Shown here in pieces: positions 9,333 through 18,624 of a stretch of 64,000 nucleotides of DNA. Numbering within the stretch: position 1 is the first letter of the stretch; each line of letters starts with the position of its first letter. This DNA comes from Endozoicomonas sp. G2_2 (GTDB lineage: Bacteria > Pseudomonadota > Gammaproteobacteria > Nevskiales > Salinisphaeraceae), in NCBI RefSeq assembly GCF_017744135.1, contig NZ_JAGHQU010000003.1, positions 62,001 to 126,000 of the forward strand. Reading direction: 5' to 3'. The position numbers were made by a program, and so were the translations under genes. Under the pieces are notes generated by a model. It had not been told where the DNA came from. It saw only the letters and a program-made list of their open reading frames with translations, and made no database searches.

Positions 9333-9965
9333 ATGACCCGCGACGACAAGCTCAAACGCTATCGCGCCCGGCGCAACAGCGATCGCAGCCCGGAGCCGAG
9401 CGGCCGCCAGACAGCGCGTCGCGGCGGCCGCGCGCCGATCTTCGTGATCCAGAAACACGATGCGTCGACGCTGCACTACGATTTCCGGTTGGAGATCGAC
9501 GGCGTGCTCAAATCATGGGCGGTGCCGAAGGGGCCTTCCACCGACCCGCGCGAAAAGCGCCTCGCCGTCGAAACCGAGGATCACCCGCTCGACTATGCGG
9601 ATTTCGAGGGCCGGATTCCCGACGACCAGTACGGCGGCGGCACGGTGCTGGTCTGGGACAAGGGCACTTTCGAAAACGCCGGGCGCGACGACAACGGCGC
9701 CATCGAGAAAAGCCTCGCCGCCTGTTTCGAGGACGGCCACATAAGCGTCGTGCTGAAGGGCGAGAAACTCGCCGGCGGCTATTCGTTGACCCATTTCCGC
9801 AGCGAACGCGGCAAACGCCAATGGCTGCTGGTCAAGATGGACGACGCGGCGGCCGACGCGCGCCGCAATCCGGTCAACACCGAGCCCGATTCCGTGCTCA
9901 GTGGCCGCAGCGTGGCACAGATTGCCCGCGACGATTCCGGCGAGGGCGGGCGCGACGATGGCTGA
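9333..9965 (+). CDS. DNA ligase D 3'-phosphoesterase domain protein (stand-alone LigD-PE)
   Basis: A 210-residue protein consisting only of the 3'-phosphoesterase module of bacterial ligase D, which removes 3'-phosphates and 3'-ribonucleotides at breaks before sealing. The core motif is FVIQKHDASTLHYDFRLE with its metal-binding His and Asp residues, followed by SWAVPKGPS, DHPLDYADFEG and IPDDQYGGGTV, all standard for the family. ATG 9333 is preferred over an upstream GTG at 9306 because GGAG lies 10 bases before it. Its stop overlaps the start of the ligase gene by 8 bases, the first of two such overlaps in a three-gene LigD operon. No Ku gene is visible in the window. Confidence 0.88.
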   Translation: MTRDDKLKRYRARRNSDRSPEPSGRQTARRGGRAPIFVIQKHDASTLHYDFRLEIDGVLKSWAVPKGPSTDPREKRLAVETEDHPLDYADFEGRIPDDQYGGGTVLVWDKGTFENAGRDDNGAIEKSLAACFEDGHISVVLKGEKLAGGYSLTHFRSERGKRQWLLVKMDDAAADARRNPVNTEPDSVLSGRSVAQIARDDSGEGGRDDG

Positions 9966-10965
9966 CTGGCTGTCATCGCTGCCCGAGCACGTGATCGATG
10001 CCGCGCGTGAAACGCGCATGCCGCAGCATTTCGAGCCCATGCTGGCGACTCTGGCCGACACACCGTTCAACGATGACGCCTGGATCTTCGAGCGAAAGCT
10101 CGACGGCATTCGCCTGTTGGTCTTTCGCGACGGCGATCATGTCGAATTGCTGACCCGCAATGGCCGGGCCCGGACCGATCATTTTCCGGAACTGGTCGAG
10201 CATCTCACTGCCCAGCCGCACCGCCGTTTCGTGGCGGACGGCGAGGTGGTCGCCTTCGATGGACAGGTGACCAGTTTTGCGCGCCTGCAGCAGCGTTCGG
10301 GCATCAGTGATCCGGATGAAGCGCGGGCGAGTGGCGTCGCAATCCATTTGTACATCTTCGACTGCCCCTGGCTGGACGGGCTCGATCTGCGGCGCGTGCC
10401 GCTGCGCGAACGCAAACAGCTGCTGCAGCGGGAATTCGTTTTCCGCGACCCCTTGCGCTACACCACGCACCGCAACGCTTGCGGCGAGGACTGTCTCGAC
10501 CGGGCGCGCCGCAAGGGTTGGGAGGGGATTCTCGCGAAGCAGGCCGACAGCCCGTATCGCAGCGGGCGCTCGAAGCGCTGGCTCAAGCTTAAATGCAGTC
10601 AGGGTCAGGAACTGGTCATCGGAGGGTTCACCGATCCCCAAGGCGATCGCAAAGGCTTTGGCGCGCTGCTTGTGGGCTACTACGAAAACGATGTGCTGCG
10701 CTACGCCGGGCGCGTGGGCACCGGCTTCGACGACACAGAACTCACCCGGCTGCACCACGTGCTCAAGCGCATCGAACGCAAGACGCCGCCGTTCGTCGAT
10801 CCGCCTTCCGACACACGCGGCGTCCACTGGGTCACGCCCGAACGGGTCGGCGAATTCGCCTTTACAGAATGGACTGCCGACGGGCGCTTGCGTCATCCCA
10901 GCTATCTCGGCGAGCGCGACGACAAGAATGCCGAGGATGTGGTTCGCGAGGAGCCCGGGGCATGA
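9958..10965 (+). CDS. ligD: ATP-dependent DNA ligase (LigD ligase domain)
   Basis: Stand-alone ATP-dependent ligase of 335 residues matching the central ligase module of LigD. The adenylated lysine is K47 in FERKLDGIR (motif I), the EGILAKQADSPYRSGRSKRWLKLK region carries motifs IV and V, and an OB-fold follows to the C-terminus (GFTDPQGDRKGFGALLVGYY onward). ATG 9958 has GAGGGCGGG 7 bases upstream and overlaps the phosphoesterase stop; its own stop overlaps the start of the polymerase gene (ATGA). Expected function: sealing double-strand breaks in non-homologous end joining together with the two flanking genes. The symbol denotes the family; the locus is one third of a usual LigD. Confidence 0.9.
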   Translation: MADWLSSLPEHVIDAARETRMPQHFEPMLATLADTPFNDDAWIFERKLDGIRLLVFRDGDHVELLTRNGRARTDHFPELVEHLTAQPHRRFVADGEVVAFDGQVTSFARLQQRSGISDPDEARASGVAIHLYIFDCPWLDGLDLRRVPLRERKQLLQREFVFRDPLRYTTHRNACGEDCLDRARRKGWEGILAKQADSPYRSGRSKRWLKLKCSQGQELVIGGFTDPQGDRKGFGALLVGYYENDVLRYAGRVGTGFDDTELTRLHHVLKRIERKTPPFVDPPSDTRGVHWVTPERVGEFAFTEWTADGRLRHPSYLGERDDKNAEDVVREEPGA

Positions 10966-11834
10966 GCATCGAGATCGATAACGCCGACAAGGTCTTCTTT
11001 CCCGATGCCGGCTACACTAAAGCCGATCTGGTGGCTTACTACCGCCGCGTCGCGCCGCAGATGCTGCCCCACGTCGAGAACCGGCCACTGACCCTGCACC
11101 GTTTTCCCGACGGTATCGACGGCGTGAACTTCATCCAGAAAAGCGTCGCGGAGCATTATCCCGACTGGGTCGAGCGCGTGACCGTGGACAAGGAGGACGG
11201 CCGTATCACCCACGCGCTGGCGGCCGATGCCGACACCGTGGCCTGGTTGGTCGACCAGGGCACGGTCGCCTTCCATGTCTGGCTGTCGCGCGCCGACAAG
11301 CCGTATCGCCCCGACCGGCTGATCTTCGATCTCGACCCGCCGGGCGACGATTTCGCCGTGGTGGTGCGGGCCGCGCGCGCTGTGCGCGCCCATCTCGGCC
11401 AGCTCGGATTGGAAGCATTCGTGATGACAACCGGCTCGTCCGGCCTCCATGTCACCGTTCCGCTGGAACGTCGGCACGATTTCGAGTGCGTGCGCGACTT
11501 CGCCGCGCGCGTCGCCGAACAGCTTGTCGCGCAGCACCCCCGCGATTTCACCACCGCGCATCGCAAGGACAAGCGGCGTGGGCGGTTGTATCTGGATATT
11601 CGTCGCAATGCTTATGCGCAGACCGGCATCGCGCCGTATTCGCTGCGCGCAAAGCCCGGTGCACCGGTCGCAACGCCGCTGGATTGGGATGAACTCGGTG
11701 ATGCGAAGATCGGCCCGCGGCGGTTTCATCTGGGCAATATCTTTCGCCGGCTGGCCCAGCGCGAGTGTCCCTGGGCCGATATCGATAGGCATCGGCAGAG
11801 TCTGGCGGCGGCTATTCGGCGGCTGGATGAATAG
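10962..11834 (+). CDS. LigD-type polymerase/primase domain protein
   Basis: A 290-residue archaeo-eukaryotic primase-type polymerase equal to the POL module of LigD, which adds ribo- or deoxyribonucleotides at break ends. The catalytic DxD lies in FDLDPPG, MTTGSSGLHV is the nucleotide-binding segment, and the C-terminal RFHLGNI is typical. The N-terminus MSIEIDNADKVFFPDAGYTKADL matches the usual domain start (there written as linkers between modules). ATG 10962 has GAGGAG 8 bases upstream and overlaps the ligase stop. The order phosphoesterase-ligase-polymerase equals the domain order of the single-chain Pseudomonas aeruginosa LigD. Confidence 0.9.
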   Translation: MSIEIDNADKVFFPDAGYTKADLVAYYRRVAPQMLPHVENRPLTLHRFPDGIDGVNFIQKSVAEHYPDWVERVTVDKEDGRITHALAADADTVAWLVDQGTVAFHVWLSRADKPYRPDRLIFDLDPPGDDFAVVVRAARAVRAHLGQLGLEAFVMTTGSSGLHVTVPLERRHDFECVRDFAARVAEQLVAQHPRDFTTAHRKDKRRGRLYLDIRRNAYAQTGIAPYSLRAKPGAPVATPLDWDELGDAKIGPRRFHLGNIFRRLAQRECPWADIDRHRQSLAAAIRRLDE

Positions 11835-12001
11835 CGGCCGGTTTTGGGGTGGCCGTCGGCTCGCGCAACGAGCGACGTCTTTGCTCCGGAGGTGTTGATT
11901 CAAGGGCCTCGGTGGTTTGCGCTTGAGTCTTTTGTACGCTCGCGAGTTCGGGTGGACTCACGAGTTTGTCGGACCTTTGGTTTCGCACTGCTGTGCGACT
12001 G

Positions 12002-12029
12002 ACTTTCTTTGGCTTGTCCAAAAGAAAGT
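12002..12029. repeat. Hairpin A: ACTTTCTTT inverted repeat
   Basis: Perfect 9-bp arms, ACTTTCTTT at 12002-12010 and AAAGAAAGT at 12021-12029, around a 10-base loop. Further A-rich sequence follows at 12030-12042. It resembles the hairpin at 12476-12503 in sequence and layout, so the two appear to bracket the structured block. Confidence 0.6.
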
Positions 12030-12059
12030 AAGCAAAGAAAAAGACACCCGGGCACAGCG

Positions 12060-12076
12060 CCGGCGCTTCGCGCCGG
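12060..12076. repeat. Hairpin CCGGCGC/GCGCCGG
   Basis: A perfect 7-bp GC-rich stem with a TTC loop (12060-12066 and 12070-12076). It stands just outside the large imperfect palindrome at 12081-12197. A near-identical stem with an AGT loop occurs at 12155-12171. Confidence 0.55.
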
Positions 12077-12080
12077 TTTA

Positions 12081-12197
12081 CTCCGACACGCAGCGGCGAC
12101 GGGATGCGTACAGAACTCGGATCGCTTTGGCGATCCTCAGACATGCTGTACGCACCGGCGCAGTGCGCCGGACACCCGTCGCCACTCCGTGTCTCCG
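12081..12197. repeat. Nested imperfect palindrome (cruciform-like)
   Basis: The outer arms, 12081-12103 and 12175-12197, are complementary over about 23 positions with a few mismatches; the inner 9 bp (GGCGACGGG 12095-12103 with CCCGTCGCC 12175-12183) are perfect. Inside are a second stem, GCGTACAG 12106-12113 with CTGTACGC 12146-12153, and a third, GGATCGC 12119-12125 with GCGATCC 12130-12136. A separate hairpin, CCGGCGC/GCGCCGG, lies at 12155-12171. Folded as RNA or DNA it would form a branched structure. Whether it is a dispersed repeat, a mobile remnant or a transcribed RNA cannot be told from one copy. Confidence 0.6.
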
Positions 12198-12294
12198 TCG
12201 CCGTGCAACGGGCCTGAATACAAACGCCAGGCCTATAGGGAGAGTTACTTCACCTGGCTAGTGGCCACGTAGCGTCCGGCTCTGTTCTCGTCGG

Positions 12295-12312
12295 ATTAGG
12301 CGCACGCCTAAT
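12295..12312. repeat. Hairpin ATTAGGCG/CGCCTAAT
   Basis: Perfect 8-bp arms with a 2-base centre (12295-12302 and 12305-12312). Partly complementary flanks (CGG before, TTCGG after) would lengthen it with wobble pairs. Similar GGATTA-type palindromes are common between genes of gammaproteobacteria. Confidence 0.5.
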
Positions 12313-12475
12313 TCGGCACAAAAAGCGCGACCTTGCGCGAGCGACAGCGAGCTTGCCTGTATTGGGTCCCCTTGGGCGCAGCGCGGCGAGTTTTCGGCTG
12401 TCCTCTTTCGGCCGGAGCCGCGCAGGGCACCGATGCGCAGTGTCGGCGCAAGACAGGGCGCCTTTTGTTTTGGCT

Positions 12476-12503
12476 ACTTTTATTTGGGCGAGCAAATAAA
12501 AGT
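12476..12503. repeat. Hairpin B: ACTTTTATTTG inverted repeat
   Basis: Perfect 11-bp arms, ACTTTTATTTG at 12476-12486 and CAAATAAAAGT at 12493-12503, with a GGCGAG loop. It is the strikingly AT-rich partner of hairpin A (12002-12029) and closes the structured block. Confidence 0.6.
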
Positions 12504-12710
12504 GGCTCGCACATCAGTGCGAAACCCCAAGCTGGGGAGGCCTTTATCGTTGATTCAGAAATCGTGATTTCAGCCGGTAGTCGTCAGACACGCGGGTTTT
12601 GAGCGCACGCTGGCCAACGACTCTTGACTAGGATCCCGTATCAGGAATCGACGTTTGCCAACATCGCGCGGAGCGCGGCGACACCATGCCGCCGCGCCCG
12701 CCTGTGGCCG

Positions 12711-14141
12711 TCAGTACTCCTGTTTCAACCGCCCGAAGTAGAACAGCCCGGAACCAATACCCAGCACCATGAGTGCCAGCATCACGCCGAACAGCGGCCA
12801 TGGCCCGAAGTTGTAGATCACGGGTAGCGCAAGGCCGGTGATGAGCCCGCCGCCGAAGAACGGCTCGAACACCATCTGCTTGTAGCCGAAGGCCTCGTAG
12901 GCAGGGGTCTTGTTGTCCGGGTCGGCGATCTTCATGAGGATGAGCCCGGTCGCGGTCACGCCCATGGACTGGCCGATATCGCCAATGCCGCGCTCGAACC
13001 AGTATTTGGGGATGATGCGCGGCGCCAGCCACAGGAACATGCCCACGTTCCAGGCGATACCCGCAACGCCCAGCAGCAGGAAGGGCACGAAGTTGTCGGC
13101 GATCACGGTCAGCGACAGGCTGGCGATCGCCGCGCCGATGAGCAGGTCCAGCGCAAAGCCCTGGATACGGACCATCAGTTCGCGATCGAGCAGGTTGTGC
13201 TTGTCGAAGCGCGTGAGAATCTGCTGCACGATCAGGCCGCCGATCATCGCCAGCGGAAACAGCGGCACCGCGCCGAGCAGTTCGATGCCGTCGTCGCCCG
13301 CGCCCCAGGTCACGCTCTCGATCCAGGTCATGGCTTCGAGAATGCCGATACCCACGAGAATCGCCATGGCGATGAAGGCGAAATGCAGCGTCAGCGGTTC
13401 GATCGACTCCGAACGGACCGTCATGCTGCCGGCCGACATCGGGCGCTCGTCTTCGGCCACGAGGCCGCGACGCTGGTGGTGCGGGATGCTGTCCACGCTT
13501 TTATCCAGCACGGCGCTCTTGCCCGAGCGTACACCCCAGTTGATCAGGATGATGCCGAACACGATGCCCGAGATCACGCCCACGGTCGCCATGCCGACCG
13601 CCAGATCCGCACCGTCTTCGAAGCCCAGATCCGCGAAGGTGCCCTGCAGGCCGGCTGCCGTACCGTGGCCGCCCTCGAAGCCGATCTCGATCAGCGCGCC
13701 TGCCATCAGCGGCACACCGAAGAACGGCGCGAGGATCAGCGCGGCGATGAGGATGCCGATCACGTACTGGCCGGCGCCCAGCGTCACGCCAAAAGCCAGC
13801 TGCGGCCCGGCAAGGCTCCATACACGCTTCCATTTCGGCAGCGGCACGCCGAGCAGCAGGGTGGCGAATACCACATTGATCAGAAGGCCGGGCAGCTCGC
13901 TCCAGATATCCAGCATGGATTCCGGAATAGCGCCTTGTGCCATGGGCGCGTTGTCGCCGCCGACAAGGCGCATGACCGCGCCGAGTACGCCGGGGCCCAG
14001 GATCAGGCCGATGCCGCCGGCAAGGATCGATGCCGGCAGGAACAATTGCTGCGCGGGTCGCCAGTTCATGCGGACCCATTTGCCGGCGTACAGCAGTACG
14101 GCCAGCATGAGCAGGGAAAAACCAATCTGGTCGGCGCTCAT
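12711..14141 (-). CDS. gltS: Sodium:glutamate symporter family protein
   Basis: Inner-membrane sodium-coupled glutamate importer of the GltS family, 476 residues, about 70 longer than E. coli GltS. Around twelve hydrophobic segments alternate with loops. The pore-loop signature FEGGHGTAAG lies at about 155-164, and the second half repeats the fold after a hydrophilic central stretch (about 215-245) that accounts for much of the extra length. ATG 14141 is preceded by GGGGTAG. The substrate follows from the family; the larger central loop means it belongs to a long-form subgroup whose substrate could differ. No partner genes adjoin it. Confidence 0.82.
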   Translation of the reverse strand: MSADQIGFSLLMLAVLLYAGKWVRMNWRPAQQLFLPASILAGGIGLILGPGVLGAVMRLVGGDNAPMAQGAIPESMLDIWSELPGLLINVVFATLLLGVPLPKWKRVWSLAGPQLAFGVTLGAGQYVIGILIAALILAPFFGVPLMAGALIEIGFEGGHGTAAGLQGTFADLGFEDGADLAVGMATVGVISGIVFGIILINWGVRSGKSAVLDKSVDSIPHHQRRGLVAEDERPMSAGSMTVRSESIEPLTLHFAFIAMAILVGIGILEAMTWIESVTWGAGDDGIELLGAVPLFPLAMIGGLIVQQILTRFDKHNLLDRELMVRIQGFALDLLIGAAIASLSLTVIADNFVPFLLLGVAGIAWNVGMFLWLAPRIIPKYWFERGIGDIGQSMGVTATGLILMKIADPDNKTPAYEAFGYKQMVFEPFFGGGLITGLALPVIYNFGPWPLFGVMLALMVLGIGSGLFYFGRLKQEY

Positions 14142-14406
14142 AATCTACCCCAATTCGGTGTCTCGGCCGCCCGGGACGAGATCCGTCGTGTGACAAGCCG
14201 CCGATCCAGCATCGAGGGCTGTTCGACGGGCGTTATAACGACCCGACTATTGTTCGTCGTATGCGATCCCCCCGCGTACCCCTACAGTAAGCCTGTTCTG
14301 AGTGCGATTGAGAACCCCGACAGCAATTGGCTGCCCGAGCGTGGGGTGTTCAGGGGTTACGCATTTTCCATGCCGCGGGCGCGATGCCGCGGCCGCGTTG
14401 CATCGA

Positions 14407-14880
14407 TCAGGCGTGCTCGCCGAGGTTGGCGAAACGGGCGCTGGTCAGCGCAGACAGATCATCCGGCCCCAGCTCGATTTCCAGGCCGCGCCGGCCGCCG
14501 CTGACGAAGATCGTGTCGAATGCCTGCGCGGATTTGTCGATGAACGTGGGCAGCGCCTTTTTCTGGCCCAGCGGGCTGACGCCGCCAAGCACATAGCCCG
14601 TGGTCTTTTCGACCCGCGCACGATCCGCCATGAACGCCTTCTTGGCGCCCGCCGCATTCGCCAGGCTTTTCATGTGCAGCCGCGAAGACACCGGCACGAT
14701 CGCCACCACCAGCGCGTGGCTGTCCAGCTCGGCGACCAGCGTCTTGAACACCTGCTCGGGCGCGACACCGAGCTGTTCCGAGGCATCGATGCCGTAATCG
14801 CTATTCGCGGTGGTGTGTTCGTAGGAGTGCAGGCGATAGTCGACGGCGTGCTGGTCGAGCAGGCGGGTTGCGGGGGTCAC
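14407..14880 (-). CDS. ybaK: Cys-tRNA(Pro) deacylase YbaK
   Basis: Single-domain trans-editing enzyme of 157 residues that hydrolyses Cys-tRNA(Pro) made by mistake by prolyl-tRNA synthetase. The INS-superfamily landmarks are present: FKTLVAELD, a conserved lysine in MKSLANAAGAKKAFMAD, and the GYVLGGVSPLGQKKALP loop that shapes the active site. Its length matches E. coli YbaK (159). It ends only 6 bases before... the moaA gene's stop lies just upstream in transcription order, so moaA and ybaK read in the same direction with moaA first; the 6-base gap (14881-14886) suggests co-transcription. Confidence 0.9.
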   Translation of the reverse strand: MTPATRLLDQHAVDYRLHSYEHTTANSDYGIDASEQLGVAPEQVFKTLVAELDSHALVVAIVPVSSRLHMKSLANAAGAKKAFMADRARVEKTTGYVLGGVSPLGQKKALPTFIDKSAQAFDTIFVSGGRRGLEIELGPDDLSALTSARFANLGEHA

Positions 14881-14886
14881 GTTCCG

Positions 14887-15915
<1,029 letters not shown>

Positions 15916-16117
15916 CGGTCGATCGGGTTCGCGGGTCGCGAAAGCAATAGCATCATAATCGGGGTTACGCGCGAGAGTCTCAAGCCGAGGCGCGTCTGCG
16001 GGCGCTGCGAGCCGGGTCGGCGGTAAGCGGTCTTGTTCGCGCGCGCCGATTCCCGGTGCCAGAATGCGGCCCGGTTGTCGTGGTTCCGGAGAGCGCCGCG
16101 ACGTGTTGCCGACTGCA

Positions 16118-16139
16118 ACGAAAGACATGCTACTTTCGT
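16118..16139. promoter_or_regulatory. Dyad ACGAAAG-N8-CTTTCGT upstream of cydA
   Basis: Perfect 7-bp arms (16118-16124 and 16133-16139) around ACATGCTA, 73 bases before the cydA start, within the 296-base gap between divergent moaA and cydA. The size fits a dimeric regulator site. It does not look like an FNR/ANR box (TTGAT-N4-ATCAA). The rest of the gap shows nothing I can name. Confidence 0.35.
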
Positions 16140-16211
16140 ATAAGACGCGGCCGCGCGACGCTCGTCGGCGTTGCCGCTCATTGCCCGGTGCGGGCGCTGC
16201 AGGAGTCGTCG

Positions 16212-17606
16212 ATGGTGCTAGATGCGGAAATCCTGTCGCGAATACAGTTCGCGTTCGTGGTGTCGTTTCATATCCTGTTCCCGGCTTTCACCATCGGTCT
16301 GGCGAGCTGGCTGGCGATGTGTGAGGGCATGCACCTGTTCACCGGGCGCGATGTCTTTCGCCGGCTTTACCAGTTCTGGGTGAAGATCTTCGCCGTGTCG
16401 TTCGGCATGGGCGTGGTCTCCGGGATCGTGATGAGCTTCCAGTTCGGCACCAACTGGTCGGTGTTCGCCGAAGCCACGGCGCCGGTGCTCGGCCCGCTGT
16501 TCTCCTACGAGGTGCTCACCGCCTTCTTCCTGGAGGCGACCTTCCTCGGCATCATGCTGTTCGGCTGGAACAAGGTCGGGCCCAGGCTGCATTTCTTTGC
16601 GACCGCGATGGTGGCGATCGGCACCATGCTGTCGGCGTTCTGGATTCTTTCCGCGAATTCGTGGATGCATACGCCCGACGGCTTCGAACTGCGCGACGGC
16701 ATCTTCTACCCGGTGGACTGGTGGAAGATCGTATTCAACCCGTCGTTTCCGTACCGGCTGGTGCATATGGTGCTGGCGGCCTATCTGACCACCGCATTCG
16801 TGATTCTCGGCGTCGGGGCCTGGTATCGGTTGAAGGGCACGGCGCACGAAGCGTCTCGCGTGATGCTCGTCATGGGGGTGGCGTTCGTGTCGATCGTCAC
16901 GCCGCTGCAGATCGTCGCCGGTGATTTCCACGGCCTGAAGACGCTGGAATACCAGCCGGCGAAGATCGCGGCCATGGAAGCCCATTGGGACACAGAAGAA
17001 GGCGCAGCGCTGGCGCTGTTCGCCTGGCCGGATGCCGCCAACGAAACCAACCACTACGAGATCGCGGTGCCGAACCTAGCCAGTCTCATTCTGACTCATG
17101 AATGGAACGGCGAGTTGGTCGGCTTGAAGGACTTCCCGGAAAGTGAGCGCCCGCCGGTCGCGCCGATTTTCTTCTCGTTCCGCATCATGGTGGGGCTGGG
17201 CATCCTCATGCTTATTGCCGGCCTGCTCGGGCTGTGGCTGGCGTTTCGCGGGCGGCTGTTCGATGCGCGCGCCTATCACCGCTATCTGGTGGCGATGATT
17301 CCCTCGGGCTTCATCGCGGTGCTGGCCGGGTGGATCACCACCGAGATCGGCCGCCAGCCCTATACCGTCTATGGCCTGCTGCGCACGTCGGACTCGCTGT
17401 CGCCGGTGGCGGCTCCCAGTGTGGCGGCGACGCTGATCACCTTCGTAATCGTCTACGGCATCGTCTTCGGCGCGGGGCTCTACTACATCGTGCGCGTGGT
17501 GCGTACCGGGCCGGAAAAGGCGCCGGCACATCCGGTGCCCGATCCCTATGCGACGCCGGCCCGGCCGTTGTCGTATCCGAACGAGCCGGTGGGAGAGAAG
17601 CGATGA
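16212..17606 (+). CDS. cydA: Cytochrome bd-type quinol oxidase subunit I (CioA type)
   Basis: Heme-bearing subunit of a cytochrome bd terminal oxidase in the inner membrane, 464 residues; with CydB it oxidises quinol and reduces oxygen to water without pumping protons. The N-terminal RIQFAFVVSFHILFPAFTIG segment carries the heme ligand histidine (His20). GRQPY near the C-terminal third is the conserved quinol-site neighbourhood. The SFHILFPAFTIG wording and the short Q-loop (total about 60 residues shorter than E. coli CydA) point to the cyanide-insensitive CIO subgroup. ATG 16212 has AGGAG 6 bases upstream. Its stop overlaps the cydB start (ATGA), indicating translational coupling. Confidence 0.92.
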   Translation: MVLDAEILSRIQFAFVVSFHILFPAFTIGLASWLAMCEGMHLFTGRDVFRRLYQFWVKIFAVSFGMGVVSGIVMSFQFGTNWSVFAEATAPVLGPLFSYEVLTAFFLEATFLGIMLFGWNKVGPRLHFFATAMVAIGTMLSAFWILSANSWMHTPDGFELRDGIFYPVDWWKIVFNPSFPYRLVHMVLAAYLTTAFVILGVGAWYRLKGTAHEASRVMLVMGVAFVSIVTPLQIVAGDFHGLKTLEYQPAKIAAMEAHWDTEEGAALALFAWPDAANETNHYEIAVPNLASLILTHEWNGELVGLKDFPESERPPVAPIFFSFRIMVGLGILMLIAGLLGLWLAFRGRLFDARAYHRYLVAMIPSGFIAVLAGWITTEIGRQPYTVYGLLRTSDSLSPVAAPSVAATLITFVIVYGIVFGAGLYYIVRVVRTGPEKAPAHPVPDPYATPARPLSYPNEPVGEKR

Positions 17607-18610
17607 GTATGGTCGAGATCCTGCCGCTGATCTGGTTCGGCATCATCGGCTTCGGCGTGATCATGTACGTGCTGCTGGACGGCTTCGTGCTGGGCATCGG
17701 CATCCTGTCCGGCGTGGCCTATGGCGAGGCCGAGCGCGACATCATGATGAACTCGGTCGCGCCGATCTGGGACGGTAACGAGACCTGGCTGGTGCTCGGC
17801 GGCGTGGCATTGCTCGCCGCGTTTCCCCCGGCCTATACCGTGCTGCTCCCGGCGCTCTATCTGCCGCTCACCGGCATGTTGATGGCGCTGATCTTTCGCG
17901 GCGTGGCGTTCGAGTTCCGGTTCAAGGCACGGCGCAAGTTCGGCTGGAACACGGCGTTCTTTCTCGGCTCGGTGATCGCGACTTTCTTCCAGGGCGTGAC
18001 CCTGGGCGCGATCGTGCAGGGTATCGACGCCGACGGCGCCCAGTACGTCGGCGGCGCCTTCGACTGGTTCTCGCCGTTCACCATGCTCACTGGCGCGGCA
18101 CTGATCGCCGGCTATGCGCTGCTCGGCGCCACCTGGGTGGTGATGAAGACCACCGGACTGCTACAGCAGCGTGCCTATGGCTGGAGCCGGATGCTGCTCA
18201 CGGCGGTGATCGTGTTCATGGCGCTGGTCAGCGTCTATGTGCCATTTCTGGACGGTAACTATGCCGAGCGCTGGTTCGGCTTTCCGCATGCCTTGTTGCT
18301 GGTGCCGTTCCCGATCGCGGCGATCGTGGTCTCGTATTTCCTGTACTGGAGCGTGATCAAGCGCCATGAGTACTGGCCGTTTCTGCTGTCGCTGGCGATG
18401 TTCGTGGTCGGCTACGGCGGGCTGGCCGCGAGCTTCTGGCCGCATATCATCCCGCCGCATCTGACCATCTGGAACGCGGCCTCGCCGCCGGAGACCCAGA
18501 CGTTTCTGATCGTCGGCCTGGCATTTCTCATGCCCTTCATCCTGTTCTATACCGCCTGGTCGTACTGGATCTTTCGCGGCAAGGTGGCCCGCGATATGGG
18601 CTATCACTAG
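17603..18610 (+). CDS. cydB: Cytochrome bd-type quinol oxidase subunit II (CioB type)
   Basis: Second integral membrane subunit of the bd oxidase, 335 residues with about eight or nine hydrophobic segments. The N-terminal IWFGIIGFGVIMYVLLDGFVLGIGIL helix and the WDGNETWLVLGG motif are standard for CydB. Overlaps cydA by four bases. A 39-codon membrane-protein ORF starts 14 bases after its stop, as found behind CIO-type cydB genes. Together with cyoABCD at 26-30 kb this gives the organism two quinol oxidases within 10 kb, one probably favoured at low oxygen or under cyanide or nitric oxide stress. Confidence 0.93.
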   Translation: MSMVEILPLIWFGIIGFGVIMYVLLDGFVLGIGILSGVAYGEAERDIMMNSVAPIWDGNETWLVLGGVALLAAFPPAYTVLLPALYLPLTGMLMALIFRGVAFEFRFKARRKFGWNTAFFLGSVIATFFQGVTLGAIVQGIDADGAQYVGGAFDWFSPFTMLTGAALIAGYALLGATWVVMKTTGLLQQRAYGWSRMLLTAVIVFMALVSVYVPFLDGNYAERWFGFPHALLLVPFPIAAIVVSYFLYWSVIKRHEYWPFLLSLAMFVVGYGGLAASFWPHIIPPHLTIWNAASPPETQTFLIVGLAFLMPFILFYTAWSYWIFRGKVARDMGYH

Positions 18611-18624
18611 CTGCGGGGGACGTA

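Larger units (their letters stand above)
11835..12710. other. Gene-free intergenic block rich in hairpins
   Basis: No convincing gene in these 876 bases; the longest open frames have low-complexity or frame-shadow composition and lack ribosome-binding sites. The middle of the block (12002-12503) is packed with perfect or near-perfect inverted repeats, listed separately. The outer parts (11835-12000 and 12504-12710) show no structure I could define. The block separates the plus-strand ligD operon from the minus-strand gltS gene, so it lies between convergent genes. Confidence 0.6.

Noticed and set aside
9333-11834. Frameshift sequencing errors in a single ligD
   Set aside because: Both junctions have start codons with good ribosome-binding sites and short overlaps; kept as a refutation test rather than the main reading.
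11894-12557. 9-base direct repeat GTTGATTCA (11894-11902 and 12549-12557) as a target-site duplication of a mobile element
   Set aside because: A 9-base repeat is expected about once by chance in a region of this size, and it is not adjacent to the hairpin ends.
15916-16211. Molybdenum-cofactor riboswitch upstream of moaA
   Set aside because: No long conserved helix set of that riboswitch was recognisable in the gap.
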